Assembly: GCA_030783905.1 (NCBI GenBank) | Contig: JAQAHH010000004.1 | Span: forward strand, 161,865-225,864 | From: Bisgaard Taxon 45 | GTDB lineage: Bacteria > Pseudomonadota > Gammaproteobacteria > Enterobacterales > Pasteurellaceae | Direction: 5' to 3' | Length of the DNA: 64,000 bases | In this document: positions 47,157 through 56,892 of the stretch, piece after piece | How the letters are laid out: every line of letters begins with the position of its first letter | Position numbering within the stretch: position 1 is the stretch's first letter | Program-made: the position numbers and the translations under genes | Notes under the pieces: generated by a model | The model's database searches: none | What the model was told of the DNA's origin: nothing | What the model saw: the letters and a program-made list of their open reading frames with translations, nothing else

Positions 47157-47193
47157 GTCCGTTTCGTCGTTTTCAGGAAGAAGAGAGAAAGAA

Positions 47194-47228
47194 AGTGCGG
47201 TGGAAATATTGGCAAACACCACCGCACT
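47194..47228 (-). terminator. Uptake-signal inverted pair, probable terminator of asnA
   Basis: 10-bp stem AGTGCGGTGG / CCACCGCACT with a 15-base loop, located 33 bases past the asnA stop. The left arm carries a perfect uptake signal (47193-47201). On the minus strand it is followed by TTTC only, so termination strength is uncertain. Confidence 0.6.
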
Positions 47229-47260
47229 GTTTTATTGAAAAGGCAAATGAGCAACGATAA

Positions 47261-48253
47261 TTACAGGATATTATCAAACTCCTCCATCACCCATTTTGGC
47301 CACACACTGGATTGAACTTCACCGATGTGCTTTTTCTGTAAGAGTAACATCACTAAGCGTGAACGACCAATGCCCCCCCCAATCGACAAGGGTAAACGAC
47401 CATTAATTAAGTCTTGGTGCCAATCAAATTTCAGGCGATCTTCATTATGAGTTAACGCAAGCTGTTTACGTAATGCTGTTTCATCCACACGAATCCCCAT
47501 AGAAGACAACTCAAAGGCGCGTTCTAAAATTGGGTTCCACACCAGAATATCGCCATTTAGCCCTTTATATTCCCCTTCTGACGGTGTTGTCCAGTCATCA
47601 TAATCGGGTGCACGCACATCGTGAGGTTTACCATCAGACAGTTTGCCACCAATGCCGATTAAAAATACCGCCCCATGCTCTTTACAAATTGCATTCTCAC
47701 GTTCTTTATCATTCATATTCGGGAAACGCTGTACCAATTCTTCGCTGTGGATAAATTTAATTTCCTTTGGCAAAAAGGTAGCCAAACCAAATTTTTTACT
47801 TACCGCAGCTTCTGTTTCTAAAATCGCAGCATAAATAGCACGCACTGTTTCTTTCAAATAATCAAGATTACGTTGTTGTGCACTAATGACTTTTTCCCAA
47901 TCCCATTGATCCACGTACACTGAATGGGTTTGATCTAAAGAATCTTCATCGGGACGAAGCGCTGTCATATGCACAAATAAGCCCTCACCTTGTGCAAAAT
48001 TAAAACGTGCTAGCGTGTGGCGTTTCCATTTGGCTAAAGAGTGAACAACCTCAAAGGTGGCATCTGTGATCTGTTTCACATTTACTTGCACCGCTTTCTC
48101 TGCACCTGAAAGATTATCTTGAATACCATTACCAACTTGGCTTAGGATAGGGCCTTGGACTTCAACAATACCCAAATGTTCTGCTAATTTTTCTGTGAAT
48201 GTGTTCTTCGCAAAACTAATTTCTTGTTGTTGTAAAATAAATGATTTCTTCAT
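47261..48253 (-). CDS. asnA: Aspartate--ammonia ligase
   Basis: Makes asparagine from aspartate, ammonia and ATP. 330 aa, full length. Class II synthetase-like fold with family sequence [58 protein letters not shown] and the C-terminal [16 protein letters not shown]. Divergent from asnC, its known regulator in E. coli. Confidence 0.97.
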   Translation of the reverse strand: MKKSFILQQQEISFAKNTFTEKLAEHLGIVEVQGPILSQVGNGIQDNLSGAEKAVQVNVKQITDATFEVVHSLAKWKRHTLARFNFAQGEGLFVHMTALRPDEDSLDQTHSVYVDQWDWEKVISAQQRNLDYLKETVRAIYAAILETEAAVSKKFGLATFLPKEIKFIHSEELVQRFPNMNDKERENAICKEHGAVFLIGIGGKLSDGKPHDVRAPDYDDWTTPSEGEYKGLNGDILVWNPILERAFELSSMGIRVDETALRKQLALTHNEDRLKFDWHQDLINGRLPLSIGGGIGRSRLVMLLLQKKHIGEVQSSVWPKWVMEEFDNIL

Positions 48254-48410
48254 TTTCGATACCTTAAAATATATACTACATCAAATTCACTGAATATTAT
48301 TTAATACAAAAGCCCTGTAACTCAATACTTTTTTTAAAATAAGCGATATACTTTGAATTTTATATAATATAACGTATTTATTTTTAAAAAAATTCTAAAA
48401 AAGGTCAGCT

Positions 48411-48863
48411 ATGCACAATATTGATAATCTTGATCAGCAAATATTGCGTGTTTTAACCAAAGATGCACGTACCCCTTATGCAGAAATGGCGAAAAATTTC
48501 GGCGTGAGCCCAGGAACGATCCATGTCCGTGTGGAAAAAATGCGTCAAGCAGGCATTATTGAAGGCACCAAAGTCCGGATTAATGAACGTAAGTTAGGCT
48601 ACGATGTGTGCTGTTTTATCGGGATCATCCTAAAAAGTGCCAAAGATTACGATAAAGTGATCAAAAAACTTGAGGGCTTTGACGAAGTTGTTGAGGCTTA
48701 TTACACCACAGGAAATTACTCGATTTTTATTAAAGTGATGACCCACACAATCGCAGAATTACATGCTGTATTAGCCTCAAAAATCCAGTTAATTGATGAA
48801 ATTCAATCAACTGAAACCTTAATTTCAATGCAAAATCCCATTTTGCGTGATATTAAACCCTAG
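48411..48863 (+). CDS. asnC: Asparagine-responsive regulator AsnC
   Basis: Lrp/AsnC-type regulator of asnA. 150 aa. N-terminal helix-turn-helix (LDQQILRVLTKDARTPYAEMAKNFGVSPGTIHVRVEKMRQAG) and C-terminal RAM ligand domain (YYTTGNYSIFIKVMTHTIAELH). Divergent from asnA across 157 AT-rich bases that must hold both promoters. udp follows at 22 bases with its own good ribosome-binding site. Confidence 0.95.
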   Translation: MHNIDNLDQQILRVLTKDARTPYAEMAKNFGVSPGTIHVRVEKMRQAGIIEGTKVRINERKLGYDVCCFIGIILKSAKDYDKVIKKLEGFDEVVEAYYTTGNYSIFIKVMTHTIAELHAVLASKIQLIDEIQSTETLISMQNPILRDIKP

Positions 48864-48885
48864 CATAATGAAATAAGGAGATATT

Positions 48886-49644
48886 ATGTCAGAAGTATTC
48901 CATCTCGGTTTAACCAAAGCGATGTTAGAAGGCGCCACCCTCGCGATTACGCCAGGCGCACCAGAACGTGTCGAAAAAATTGCCCAACTTTTAGACCGTC
49001 CTAAATTTCTCGCATCCACTCGTGAATTCACTTCTTGGCTCGGTTATATCGGAGATAAAGCGGTTGTCGTCTGTTCCACAGGGATTGGTGGACCTTCCGT
49101 TTCTATCGCCGTTGAAGAACTGGCACAATTAGGCGTTCGCACTTTCTTACGCATTGGCACCACTGGTGCTATTCAACCACACATCAATGTTGGCGATATT
49201 CTCGTCACCACTGGTGCAGTCCGTTTAGACGGTGCAAGTTTACACTTTGCACCAATGGAATATCCTGCTGTTGCCAATTTTGAATGCACCAACGCGCTTT
49301 ACAAAGCCGCCACAGAATTAGCTAAGCAAAAAGTGTATGTAGGTATTACGGCGGCCTCAGACACCTTCTATCCTGGTCAAGAACGTTATGATACCTACAG
49401 TGGTAAAATCTATCGCCATTTCCAAGGCTCATTAAAACAATGGCAAGATCTGAATGTGATGAACTTTGAAATGGAATCCGCCACATTATTCACGATGTGT
49501 GCTGCTTTAGGTTTGCGTGCGGGTATGGTGGCAGGCGCCATTGTTAACCGTACACAGCAAGAGATTCCAAATGAAGCTGCAGTGAAAGATATTGAAAAAA
49601 ATGCGGTTGAAATTGTTGTGAAAGCAGCGTCATATCTCGTGTAA
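48886..49644 (+). CDS. udp: Uridine phosphorylase
   Basis: Splits uridine into uracil and ribose 1-phosphate (pyrimidine salvage). 252 aa. [14 protein letters not shown] and [17 protein letters not shown] form the phosphate site, [12 protein letters not shown] is conserved, and [25 protein letters not shown] is the nucleoside-phosphorylase signature. AAGGAG precedes ATG. Downstream of asnC on the same strand, so possibly co-transcribed. Confidence 0.96.
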   Translation: MSEVFHLGLTKAMLEGATLAITPGAPERVEKIAQLLDRPKFLASTREFTSWLGYIGDKAVVVCSTGIGGPSVSIAVEELAQLGVRTFLRIGTTGAIQPHINVGDILVTTGAVRLDGASLHFAPMEYPAVANFECTNALYKAATELAKQKVYVGITAASDTFYPGQERYDTYSGKIYRHFQGSLKQWQDLNVMNFEMESATLFTMCAALGLRAGMVAGAIVNRTQQEIPNEAAVKDIEKNAVEIVVKAASYLV

Positions 49645-49663
49645 TGATTCATGCTTTCTATAC

Positions 49664-49694
49664 AAAACGCTTAACCGATGGCTAAGCGTTTTTT
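49664..49694 (+). terminator. Intrinsic terminator of udp
   Basis: Stem AACGCTTA / TAAGCGTT with a 9-base loop followed by TTTT. Located 20 bases past the udp stop. Confidence 0.85.
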
Positions 49695-49820
49695 ATATCA
49701 CGACATTGTCACTTTTCAGTGATTTTATTGCTATTCTTTGCTTTTCTTAGACTTTTTCCGCCCATTTCATAGTCTTCCCTAGATAAATTCTGTACAATAA
49801 AGCATTACTCGTATTTATTC

Positions 49821-49840
49821 TTTTTTTTTGAGATTTTTTT
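49821..49840 (+). repeat. Poly-T tracts in the rimO leader
   Basis: T9 (49821-49829), then GAGA, then T7 (49834-49840) directly before the rimO ATG. The only Shine-Dalgarno-like bases are GAG between the two tracts. Confidence 0.8.
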
Positions 49841-51181
49841 ATGTCATCTACTTTACCCAATATTGGTTTTATTAGTCTCGGTTGCCCTAAAAATTTAGTG
49901 GACTCTGAACGTATTCTGACGGAGTTACGTTCTGATGGTTACAATATTATTCCTAGTTATGAAAATGCCGATCTGGTTATTGTCAACACCTGTGGTTTTA
50001 TTGACAGCGCAGTACAAGAGTCCCTTGAAGCGATTGGGGAAGCGCTAGAAGAAAACGGCAAAGTGATTGTAACAGGTTGTTTAGGTGCCAAAGAAGATCG
50101 TATTCGCGAAGTCCATCCCAAAGTATTGGAAGTAACAGGTCCACATAGTTATGAAGCTGTCATGCAACAAGTGCATAAGTACGTGCCGAAACCAGCCTAT
50201 AATCCGTATGTCAATCTTGTACCAAAACAAGGTGTAAAACTGACACCAAAACATTATGCCTATTTAAAAATCTCAGAAGGCTGCGATCATCGTTGCACTT
50301 TTTGCATTATTCCTTCCATGCGTGGTGATTTAGACAGTCGTTCTATTACACAAGTCTTAGATGAAGCAAAACGTCTTGTTGAAGCGGGAGTCAAAGAAAT
50401 TCTAGTCGTTTCACAAGATACCTCTGCCTATGCATTAGATCGCAGCAAAGAAGAGCAAAATAAAACGGTATTCTGGAATGGTATGCCAATTAAAAATAGC
50501 TTACTTAGCCTCTGCGAACAACTGGGTAAGCTCGGTGTATGGGTACGTTTACATTATGTTTACCCTTACCCCCATGTTGATCACTTAATTCCGTTAATGG
50601 CAGAAGGCAAAATCTTGCCTTATTTAGACATTCCATTACAACATGCGAGTCCTAAAATTTTAAAAGCCATGAAAAGACCCGGTTCAATCGAGCGCACCTT
50701 AGAACGGATCAAAAAATGGCGTGAAATCTGTCCTACTCTCACCTTGCGCTCAACCTTTATTGTCGGTTTCCCGGGTGAAACCGAAGAGGATTTTCAACTT
50801 CTTTTAGACTTCTTAAAAGAAGCGCAACTTGATCGTGTTGGCTGTTTTAAATTCAGCCCAGTAGAAGGGGCGATCGCAACAGCCATGCCCGATCAAGTCC
50901 CAGAAGAGGTGAAAGAAACACGTTTTCACCGTTTTATGCAATTACAACAAGAAATCTCCGCAACGCGCTTACAACAAAAAGTAGGCAAAGTCTTCACTGT
51001 GCTCGTGGACGAAGTAGATGAAAAAGGCATCATTGCACGCTCCATAGCAGATGCACCAGAAATAGATGGTGTGGTTTACATTGATAATCCAAATCGAGTG
51101 GCTGTTAAGGCTGGGCAATTTCTTGAAGTCAAGATCACAGGGGCTGATGCCTATGATCTTTACGCATCGCTAATAAACTAG
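49841..51181 (+). CDS. rimO: Ribosomal protein S12 methylthiotransferase RimO
   Basis: Radical-SAM enzyme adding a methylthio group to an aspartate of ribosomal protein S12. 446 aa. N-terminal UPF0004 domain with three cluster cysteines ([35 protein letters not shown]), radical-SAM motif [17 protein letters not shown] (about 145-161) and a C-terminal TRAM domain. Monocistronic. The leader is unusual, made of T-tracts with a weak ribosome-binding site. Confidence 0.96.
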   Translation: MSSTLPNIGFISLGCPKNLVDSERILTELRSDGYNIIPSYENADLVIVNTCGFIDSAVQESLEAIGEALEENGKVIVTGCLGAKEDRIREVHPKVLEVTGPHSYEAVMQQVHKYVPKPAYNPYVNLVPKQGVKLTPKHYAYLKISEGCDHRCTFCIIPSMRGDLDSRSITQVLDEAKRLVEAGVKEILVVSQDTSAYALDRSKEEQNKTVFWNGMPIKNSLLSLCEQLGKLGVWVRLHYVYPYPHVDHLIPLMAEGKILPYLDIPLQHASPKILKAMKRPGSIERTLERIKKWREICPTLTLRSTFIVGFPGETEEDFQLLLDFLKEAQLDRVGCFKFSPVEGAIATAMPDQVPEEVKETRFHRFMQLQQEISATRLQQKVGKVFTVLVDEVDEKGIIARSIADAPEIDGVVYIDNPNRVAVKAGQFLEVKITGADAYDLYASLIN

Positions 51182-51357
51182 TTACTTCTTTTAATAACTT
51201 TACATTATAAGCATAGTGTTCACTTCATCATCGTCGTAGAATTAGCAACCAATTTTTTGACGTCCTTGTTTCATAGCAATATCCAAAAATGAGGATAAAA
51301 AACACGAGAACGATCGCGCTTGTGACGTTCCACTTTGAAATAAATAAGGAAAAATGA

Positions 51358-54300
51358 ATGAACAAAATTTATCGTACACTATGGAATGCAGCGACTCAAA
51401 GCTGGGTTGTGGTTTCAGAATTAGCAAAAGCGGGGGGCAAAAGCACCTCAACAAAATCGGCGTTAGTGAACAGCGTCAGTGGCTTTAGTTTTACACTAAT
51501 CGCAGCTTCGGTTGTATTGGCAACGGGCAATGCGAGTGCGGAAGATATTGCTGGGAATAAATATCCCCTGACAGATGCTAAAGACGGTAATTACTGTTTT
51601 TATAATACTGCAAGCCAAAGTGTCATTTGTGGTGACGAAACAACAAAAACAACTGACAAAGCAGATAACAAACCCACAAAATCTGTTGTGATTGGTTTAG
51701 GCGCAACAAATGATGGTGAAAGCAACGTTGCTATAGGTGCTAAATCTCAAAGTAGTAAAGCTGCTTCTATTGCTATCGGTAGTAATGCAAAAGCACTCGA
51801 TAACCAAACTATTGCTATCGGTCAAAATGCAACTGCAAATAGTGATTGGGATATTTCCATTGGACGTCAGGCAGGTGCAGAGCAAACTGAGGTCTCTGCA
51901 GAAGGTAGAAATATTGCGATTGGTGATGGTGCCTTAAAAAGAGGTAAAGGCGTTAATAACAATATTGCATTAGGCACTAGTGCAGGCGATAGCTTTGAAG
52001 GTACGCATAGCCTAATTATGGGGACATACGCTAATACAAACTCTGCAATAACTTCAGCACTAAACGTTAGCACAAAAGAAAGTGAACTAGGTAGCGTTGT
52101 AAAAAGCAAAGTTGACGGCAAAGACGTCTACCATGTAAAAGCAAGTAACATCGTCGCTCTTGGTCACCGCGCATTAGCAACTAACGTGGCAGCTATTGCA
52201 ATCGGCCAACAAGCAAAAGCCTTGGGTAACCAATCTGTTGCAACAGGTAATGGCACAAAAGCAAGTGGAGAAACCGCTATTGCTACGGGGAGTAATGCTT
52301 ATGCAACTGGTTCTTCTGCAATCGCTATTGGTGGTTCGGTAAATGCTACAGATACTGCAAGAACATTTGCATCTGGCGATTTCTCAATTGCGATGGGACG
52401 TACTGCACAAGCCACTAAGTCAGATACTATTGCCTTTGGTCGCAATGCAACAGCTGCAGGGTCAAGTACGATCTCGATTGGTTATAACGCTGGTGTGACT
52501 AAAACAGAAAAAGAAGCACAAGGCGATCCTGAAAATGGCAAACTAGCACCCGCAACTGATGCTGTCTTTATTGGTAATAAAGCAGGTTATAAATCCAATA
52601 ATAACCGTATGCAAGTTTCGATCGGTAAAGATTCGGGTGAAGGTATTGTGGGTACTGAGAACATCACTATCGGCAATAGTGCAGGTAAAAATACTAAAGG
52701 AAATACCAACGTTGCGATTGCAAGCCGTGCTGGACAAAATGTTGAAGGACACGACAACTTTGCTGCATTAATTGAAGCAGGACAAAATATCAAAGGCACT
52801 GATAATATTGCAATTGGTAAACATGCTGGCCGTGGTTCGGATTCTGGTACAAAGTTAGCTATTAACAATACTATTGCACTCGGTAAAGAGTCCATTTCTT
52901 TAAAAAACTTTGGTATTGCACAAGGTCACAAAGCCAAAACAGATGGTGTAGCCTCAATCGCTATCGGTTATAACGCAGAAGCTGTTGGTGGAGAAACAGC
53001 CAACATTGCTATTGGTGAAAATGCGAAAGCAGATGCAAGTGGTGCAATCGTATTAGGTAAAAATGCAGAAGCCAAAAGCTTGACTGTTAACAATAAAAAA
53101 TATGGTGCTTACGCTGCTATCGTAATTGGTAACGAAGCAAAAGCCATCGCAAAACAAGCTGAAGCTGGCAAAGAACAAGAAAACCCGAAAGATGCTATCG
53201 CAATTGGTACCAAAGCGGAGGCTCATTATGCAAGTACCATTGCATTAGGTTTTGGTGCGAAATCAGATACTAAAGCCCAAGCTGTTTCAATTGGCTACAA
53301 TTCTAACGCAAAAGGTTACCAAGCTATTGCTTTCGGTTCTGAAGCAAAAACTGCAGAGAATGCAGGGAGTTCGATTGCGTTTGGTACCAAAGCACAAACG
53401 CGTGCCTCTGCGTCCATTGCTATTGGTATGGGCGCTGAAACAGGCTTTGATGGAGGACAGGCTGTCGATGGTTCTGATGCGGTTGCAATAGGTAAAGCAG
53501 CTAAAGCAAAAAAACAAAATTCAGTAGCGTTAGGTAACGGTGCTATCGCAAGCGCTAAAGATTCTGTCGCATTAGGTGCTGGCGCAGAAACAGCAGAAGC
53601 AGTTGGAACAAATGAAGCAACAGTAAATGAATTTAAATACAGTGGTTTCGCAGGGATTAAACCTATCGCGACAGTCAGTGTCGGTAAAAAAGATGCAGAA
53701 CGTACGATTACCAATGTTGCTGCAGGTCGTATTGACAAAACAAGTACTGACGCAATCAATGGTAGCCAATTGTATTTGGCGTTAAATACGCTAGGTAATG
53801 TCGGTAATACTTTAGTGAGCAATGTATTGGGTGGCAATGCAACTATCACCAAAGAGGGAGATACAGCAGGAACTTTAACCATGTCAGATATTGGTGGTAC
53901 GGGTAAAGGGACAATCCACGATGCGATTGAAGCCGTAAATAATACAGCTAAAGCAGCCAAAACTGGAGTAGAAGCGGGTAAAAATATTGTTGTTACTGAA
54001 AAAGATGGTTCTGATGGCAATAAGATTTACACAGTAGAAACGGCTAAAGAAGTTGAGTTTGACAAAACAACCGTGGGTGATGTTGTTATTGATAAAACAA
54101 CGAATGATATTACTGGCTTAGCTAATAAGGAACTTGGTGGTAATACATTCGCGAAAAGTGGTCGTGCAGCAACAGAAGAACAGCTTAGTAAAGCTGTAGA
54201 TAATACTGTCAATATACTTGGTGGAAATGCTAAAAACGAGAATGGCGTACTATCAATGACAAATATTGGCGATACTGGTGCTGATAATATTCATGATGCA

Positions 54301-55287
54301 ATCAAAGCTGTCAATGCGGCCGCAAAAGCGTCTAAAACAACGGTTGTAGAAGGTGACAATATTAAAGTGACTACAGAAACTGCAGCTGATGGAAGTAGAA
54401 CATACACAGTTGCAACTCAAAAAGATGTGAAATTTGATAGCGCTGTTGCTGGTGGCACAAAAATTGATAACAATGGCTTAACCTTTGTTGACGATAGCGG
54501 TAATAAAATTGCAAATAGTCCGAGTATCAGTAAAACAGGTATTGATGCAGGCAATCAAAAAGTAGTCAATGTTGCAAATGGAGATGTATCACAAAATAGC
54601 AAAGACGCTGTCAATGGTGGCCAGTTATTTGCTCAGGGTGAAGGCGTAAAAAATATCATTGGCGGCACGACTACCTATAATCCAACGACTGGTGCTTATA
54701 CCAATACTGACATCGGCGGTACTGGCAAGGACAATATCAATGATGCAATTAAAGCAAGTCGCAATGAAGTATCCGCTGGTAAAAATATGGTCGTTACACC
54801 AACCGCTGGTGCTAATGGACAAACGATCTATGAAGTAAAAACCGCAGATAAAGTGGCATTTGATGAAGTCAAAGTCGGTGGTATTACGGTTGATGGTAAA
54901 ACCAATAAAATTAGCGGTATTGCGAAAGGAGAAGTGTCTGAAACCAGTACGGATGCGGTAAATGGTAGCCAGTTACATGAGTTGAGCAAACAAATCATGA
55001 ACCAAAATGGTCAAGGCTATAACATTCTGAATAACCGTCTCAATAAAGTGGATAAAGATCTCCGTGCGGGTATTGCAGGCGCAAATGCAGCGGCTAGTTT
55101 ACCACAAGCGTATATTCCTGGTAAGAGCATGGTGGCGATTGCCGCGGGCACTTACAAAGGACAAAACGCAATTGCATTGGGTATGTCCCGTATTTCTGAT
55201 AACGGCAAAGTCATCATCAAATTAACGGGTAACACAAACTCGCGTGGTGACTTTGGTGCAAGTATCGGTGCAGGTTATCAATGGTAA
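51358..55287 (+). CDS. hsf: Hsf/YadA-type trimeric autotransporter adhesin
   Basis: 1309-aa surface adhesin that secretes and anchors itself as a trimer (type Vc). Extended signal peptide region MNKIYRTLWNAATQSWVVVSELAKA…ASA (about 1-60). A head of many YadA-like repeats (AIGxxAxAxxxxSxAIG) runs from about residue 105 to 760. Neck motifs (TSTDAINGSQLY, NSKDAVNGGQLF, TSTDAVNGSQLHEL) alternate with stalk modules starting at about 825, 955 and 1102, each with (I/N)GGxA or GGT…DIG(G/D)TG…I(H/N)DAI. The C-terminal 75 residues form the YadA anchor ending FGASIGAGYQW. AAGGA lies before ATG. The name follows Pasteurella usage for such proteins; host ligand unknown. Confidence 0.95.
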   Translation: MNKIYRTLWNAATQSWVVVSELAKAGGKSTSTKSALVNSVSGFSFTLIAASVVLATGNASAEDIAGNKYPLTDAKDGNYCFYNTASQSVICGDETTKTTDKADNKPTKSVVIGLGATNDGESNVAIGAKSQSSKAASIAIGSNAKALDNQTIAIGQNATANSDWDISIGRQAGAEQTEVSAEGRNIAIGDGALKRGKGVNNNIALGTSAGDSFEGTHSLIMGTYANTNSAITSALNVSTKESELGSVVKSKVDGKDVYHVKASNIVALGHRALATNVAAIAIGQQAKALGNQSVATGNGTKASGETAIATGSNAYATGSSAIAIGGSVNATDTARTFASGDFSIAMGRTAQATKSDTIAFGRNATAAGSSTISIGYNAGVTKTEKEAQGDPENGKLAPATDAVFIGNKAGYKSNNNRMQVSIGKDSGEGIVGTENITIGNSAGKNTKGNTNVAIASRAGQNVEGHDNFAALIEAGQNIKGTDNIAIGKHAGRGSDSGTKLAINNTIALGKESISLKNFGIAQGHKAKTDGVASIAIGYNAEAVGGETANIAIGENAKADASGAIVLGKNAEAKSLTVNNKKYGAYAAIVIGNEAKAIAKQAEAGKEQENPKDAIAIGTKAEAHYASTIALGFGAKSDTKAQAVSIGYNSNAKGYQAIAFGSEAKTAENAGSSIAFGTKAQTRASASIAIGMGAETGFDGGQAVDGSDAVAIGKAAKAKKQNSVALGNGAIASAKDSVALGAGAETAEAVGTNEATVNEFKYSGFAGIKPIATVSVGKKDAERTITNVAAGRIDKTSTDAINGSQLYLALNTLGNVGNTLVSNVLGGNATITKEGDTAGTLTMSDIGGTGKGTIHDAIEAVNNTAKAAKTGVEAGKNIVVTEKDGSDGNKIYTVETAKEVEFDKTTVGDVVIDKTTNDITGLANKELGGNTFAKSGRAATEEQLSKAVDNTVNILGGNAKNENGVLSMTNIGDTGADNIHDAIKAVNAAAKASKTTVVEGDNIKVTTETAADGSRTYTVATQKDVKFDSAVAGGTKIDNNGLTFVDDSGNKIANSPSISKTGIDAGNQKVVNVANGDVSQNSKDAVNGGQLFAQGEGVKNIIGGTTTYNPTTGAYTNTDIGGTGKDNINDAIKASRNEVSAGKNMVVTPTAGANGQTIYEVKTADKVAFDEVKVGGITVDGKTNKISGIAKGEVSETSTDAVNGSQLHELSKQIMNQNGQGYNILNNRLNKVDKDLRAGIAGANAAASLPQAYIPGKSMVAIAAGTYKGQNAIALGMSRISDNGKVIIKLTGNTNSRGDFGASIGAGYQW

Positions 55288-55318
55288 TCCTTAGCAAAGG
55301 CTAAAAACATGTAACCTA

Positions 55319-55366
55319 AATTCGGCTCTATTCGATTGTATTGAATAGAGCCGAATTGTATTTTTT
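55319..55366 (+). terminator. Intrinsic terminator of the adhesin gene
   Basis: Perfect 15-bp stem (55319-55333 with 55343-55357) with a 9-base loop, followed by GTATTTTTT. Located 32 bases past the stop. Confidence 0.9.
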
Positions 55367-55400
55367 GCGATAAAAATAATGTCAGGAAAAGGAGCGCAAC

Positions 55401-55871
55401 ATGACGATTCATCTTTTATTTGTGTGCTTAGGCAACATTTGTCGTTCACCCATGGCGGAATTTCTCATGCGTGAAAAAATTAAACAGGCTGGATTGGTGG
55501 CGGACATAACAACCAGCAGTGCGGGGACCTCAGGCTGGCATGATGGCGAGGATATGCATTGTGGCACGGCGGACATACTGGATCAGCATCATATTGAGAG
55601 TACGGGCTTTCGTAGTAAAAAAATACAACCATATCACTGGCAAGAATTTGATTATATTATTGCGATGGACAACCATAATTTACAAGATTTAGAGCGTCTC
55701 TTCGGTCATCATCCTGATAAGCTTTTTAAAATCACCGATCTTTGTCCTGATTTAGGTTACGATCATATTCCTGACCCTTGGTATAGCAAAGATTTTAACC
55801 AGACCTACCAACTACTTGAACCATGTTGTGACGCCCTGTTAGCGAAACTGCGCAAAAAACATCATCTATAA
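55401..55871 (+). CDS. Low-molecular-weight protein-tyrosine phosphatase
   Basis: 156 aa. Active-site P-loop VCLGNICRSPMAE (Cys9, Arg15) near the N-terminus and the general-acid motif DPWY near residue 125. Such enzymes dephosphorylate tyrosine kinases in capsule export or act on other phosphotyrosine proteins. No kinase or capsule gene is adjacent, so this may be the housekeeping form. AAAAGGAG precedes the start. Confidence 0.92.
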   Translation: MTIHLLFVCLGNICRSPMAEFLMREKIKQAGLVADITTSSAGTSGWHDGEDMHCGTADILDQHHIESTGFRSKKIQPYHWQEFDYIIAMDNHNLQDLERLFGHHPDKLFKITDLCPDLGYDHIPDPWYSKDFNQTYQLLEPCCDALLAKLRKKHHL

Positions 55872-55968
55872 TTTTGTGATCTCTCACACAGTAATGGAAA
55901 ACGAATTTGGATAAGATAGCCATATGTATAGTTTTTATACTTTAACCTGATATAAAAAGGAGCGACCT

Positions 55969-56181
55969 ATGTTTCCAGAATTTCGTGATTTAATTTCTAA
56001 ACTCAAACTCGAAGATGCACATTTTAATCGTTTATTCGAAAAACATAACGAACTTGATCATCGTATTAAAAATATTGAATCCAATATTGAGCTAGGAACC
56101 CCACAAGAAGTCGAAAATTTAAAAAAAGAAAAACTCCGCTTAAAAGATGAAATATATGTACTCTTAAAAAAACATCAATAA
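55969..56181 (+). CDS. ydcH: YdcH-family (DUF465) small coiled-coil protein
   Basis: 70 aa, almost entirely helical and charged. FPEFRDLISKLKLEDAHFNRLFEKHNELDHRI is the DUF465 signature, then a second helix ENLKKEKLRLKDEIYVLLK. Likely an antiparallel coiled coil; function unknown. AAAAGGAGCG precedes the ATG and a terminator follows immediately. Confidence 0.9.
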   Translation: MFPEFRDLISKLKLEDAHFNRLFEKHNELDHRIKNIESNIELGTPQEVENLKKEKLRLKDEIYVLLKKHQ

Positions 56182-56186
56182 AAAAG

Positions 56187-56215
56187 AACCGCACATAAAG
56201 TGCGGTTTATTTTTA
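56187..56215. terminator. Two-way terminator between ydcH and slyD, built on an uptake signal
   Basis: 8-bp stem AACCGCAC / GTGCGGTT (56187-56207) with loop ATAAA, followed by TTATTTTT on the plus strand. The right arm contains a perfect uptake signal (56198-56206). slyD converges from the other side. Confidence 0.85.
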
Positions 56216-56229
56216 TCGAATACCGAGAA

Positions 56230-56829
56230 TTAGTGCTTACAACCACCGTTGCCACAACAGCCATCATGTGCATGATGCTCATGTTCATGGTGGTGATGAC
56301 TACCACAGCCACAACCATGTCCTTCTTCATCACTGTCATGGTGATGACCGCCACAACATCCACCTTCTTGATGGATATGACCGTGCGAGATTTCTTCTAA
56401 TGTTGCTTCACGTGTCGCGACCACTTCAACACTAAATAATAACTCTTGACCGGCTAACATATGATTACCGTCCACAACAACATCATTTTCTGCAACTTCT
56501 GTAATCACTACAGGTAATGGACCAATGTCTGTATCTGCGATAAAACGCATGCCCACAACAAGCTCATCTACACCTTGGAAAACGTCTTTTGGTACACGTT
56601 GTACCATGTTTTCATTGTATTCACCGTATGCTTCTTCTGGCTTAACACGCACTTCAAATTTATCACCGACTGCTTTACCTTCGAGGGCATTTTCTAAACC
56701 AATCACTAAATTATTATGACCTTGTAAATATTCTAAAGGTTGGTTTACGGGGGCTTCATCAACCAGAACACCGTCTTCTGTACGCACTTGGTAAGCAATG
56801 CTCACTACAACATTTTTTGCAACTTTCAT
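56230..56829 (-). CDS. slyD: FKBP-type peptidyl-prolyl isomerase SlyD
   Basis: Cytoplasmic prolyl isomerase, chaperone and metal carrier (nickel for hydrogenase in E. coli). 199 aa. FKBP half NLVIGLENALEGKAVGDKFEVRVKPEEAYGEYN (about 35-67) and insert-in-flap half VQRVPKDVFQGVDELVVGM…DGNHMLAGQELLF. The last 50 residues are very rich in His and Cys (GGHHHDSDEEGHGCGCGSHH and HEHEHHAHDGCC), the metal-binding tail. Monocistronic. Confidence 0.96.
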   Translation of the reverse strand: MKVAKNVVVSIAYQVRTEDGVLVDEAPVNQPLEYLQGHNNLVIGLENALEGKAVGDKFEVRVKPEEAYGEYNENMVQRVPKDVFQGVDELVVGMRFIADTDIGPLPVVITEVAENDVVVDGNHMLAGQELLFSVEVVATREATLEEISHGHIHQEGGCCGGHHHDSDEEGHGCGCGSHHHHEHEHHAHDGCCGNGGCKH

Positions 56830-56892
56830 TATTACTCCGATTTTTAGCGAATGAATTGGTGTATTGTATAAGAAATATCATTGCTTAGAAAG

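Noticed and set aside
53316..54020. Long open frame (234 codons) on the minus strand within the adhesin gene
   Set aside because: It mirrors the repetitive Ala/Gly/Ile-rich codons of the adhesin and has no ribosome-binding site or family features; an antisense shadow.
56175..56400. Overlapping Met/Val/Thr-rich frames at the slyD 3' end
   Set aside because: They arise from the His/Cys-rich metal-binding tail of slyD read in other frames.
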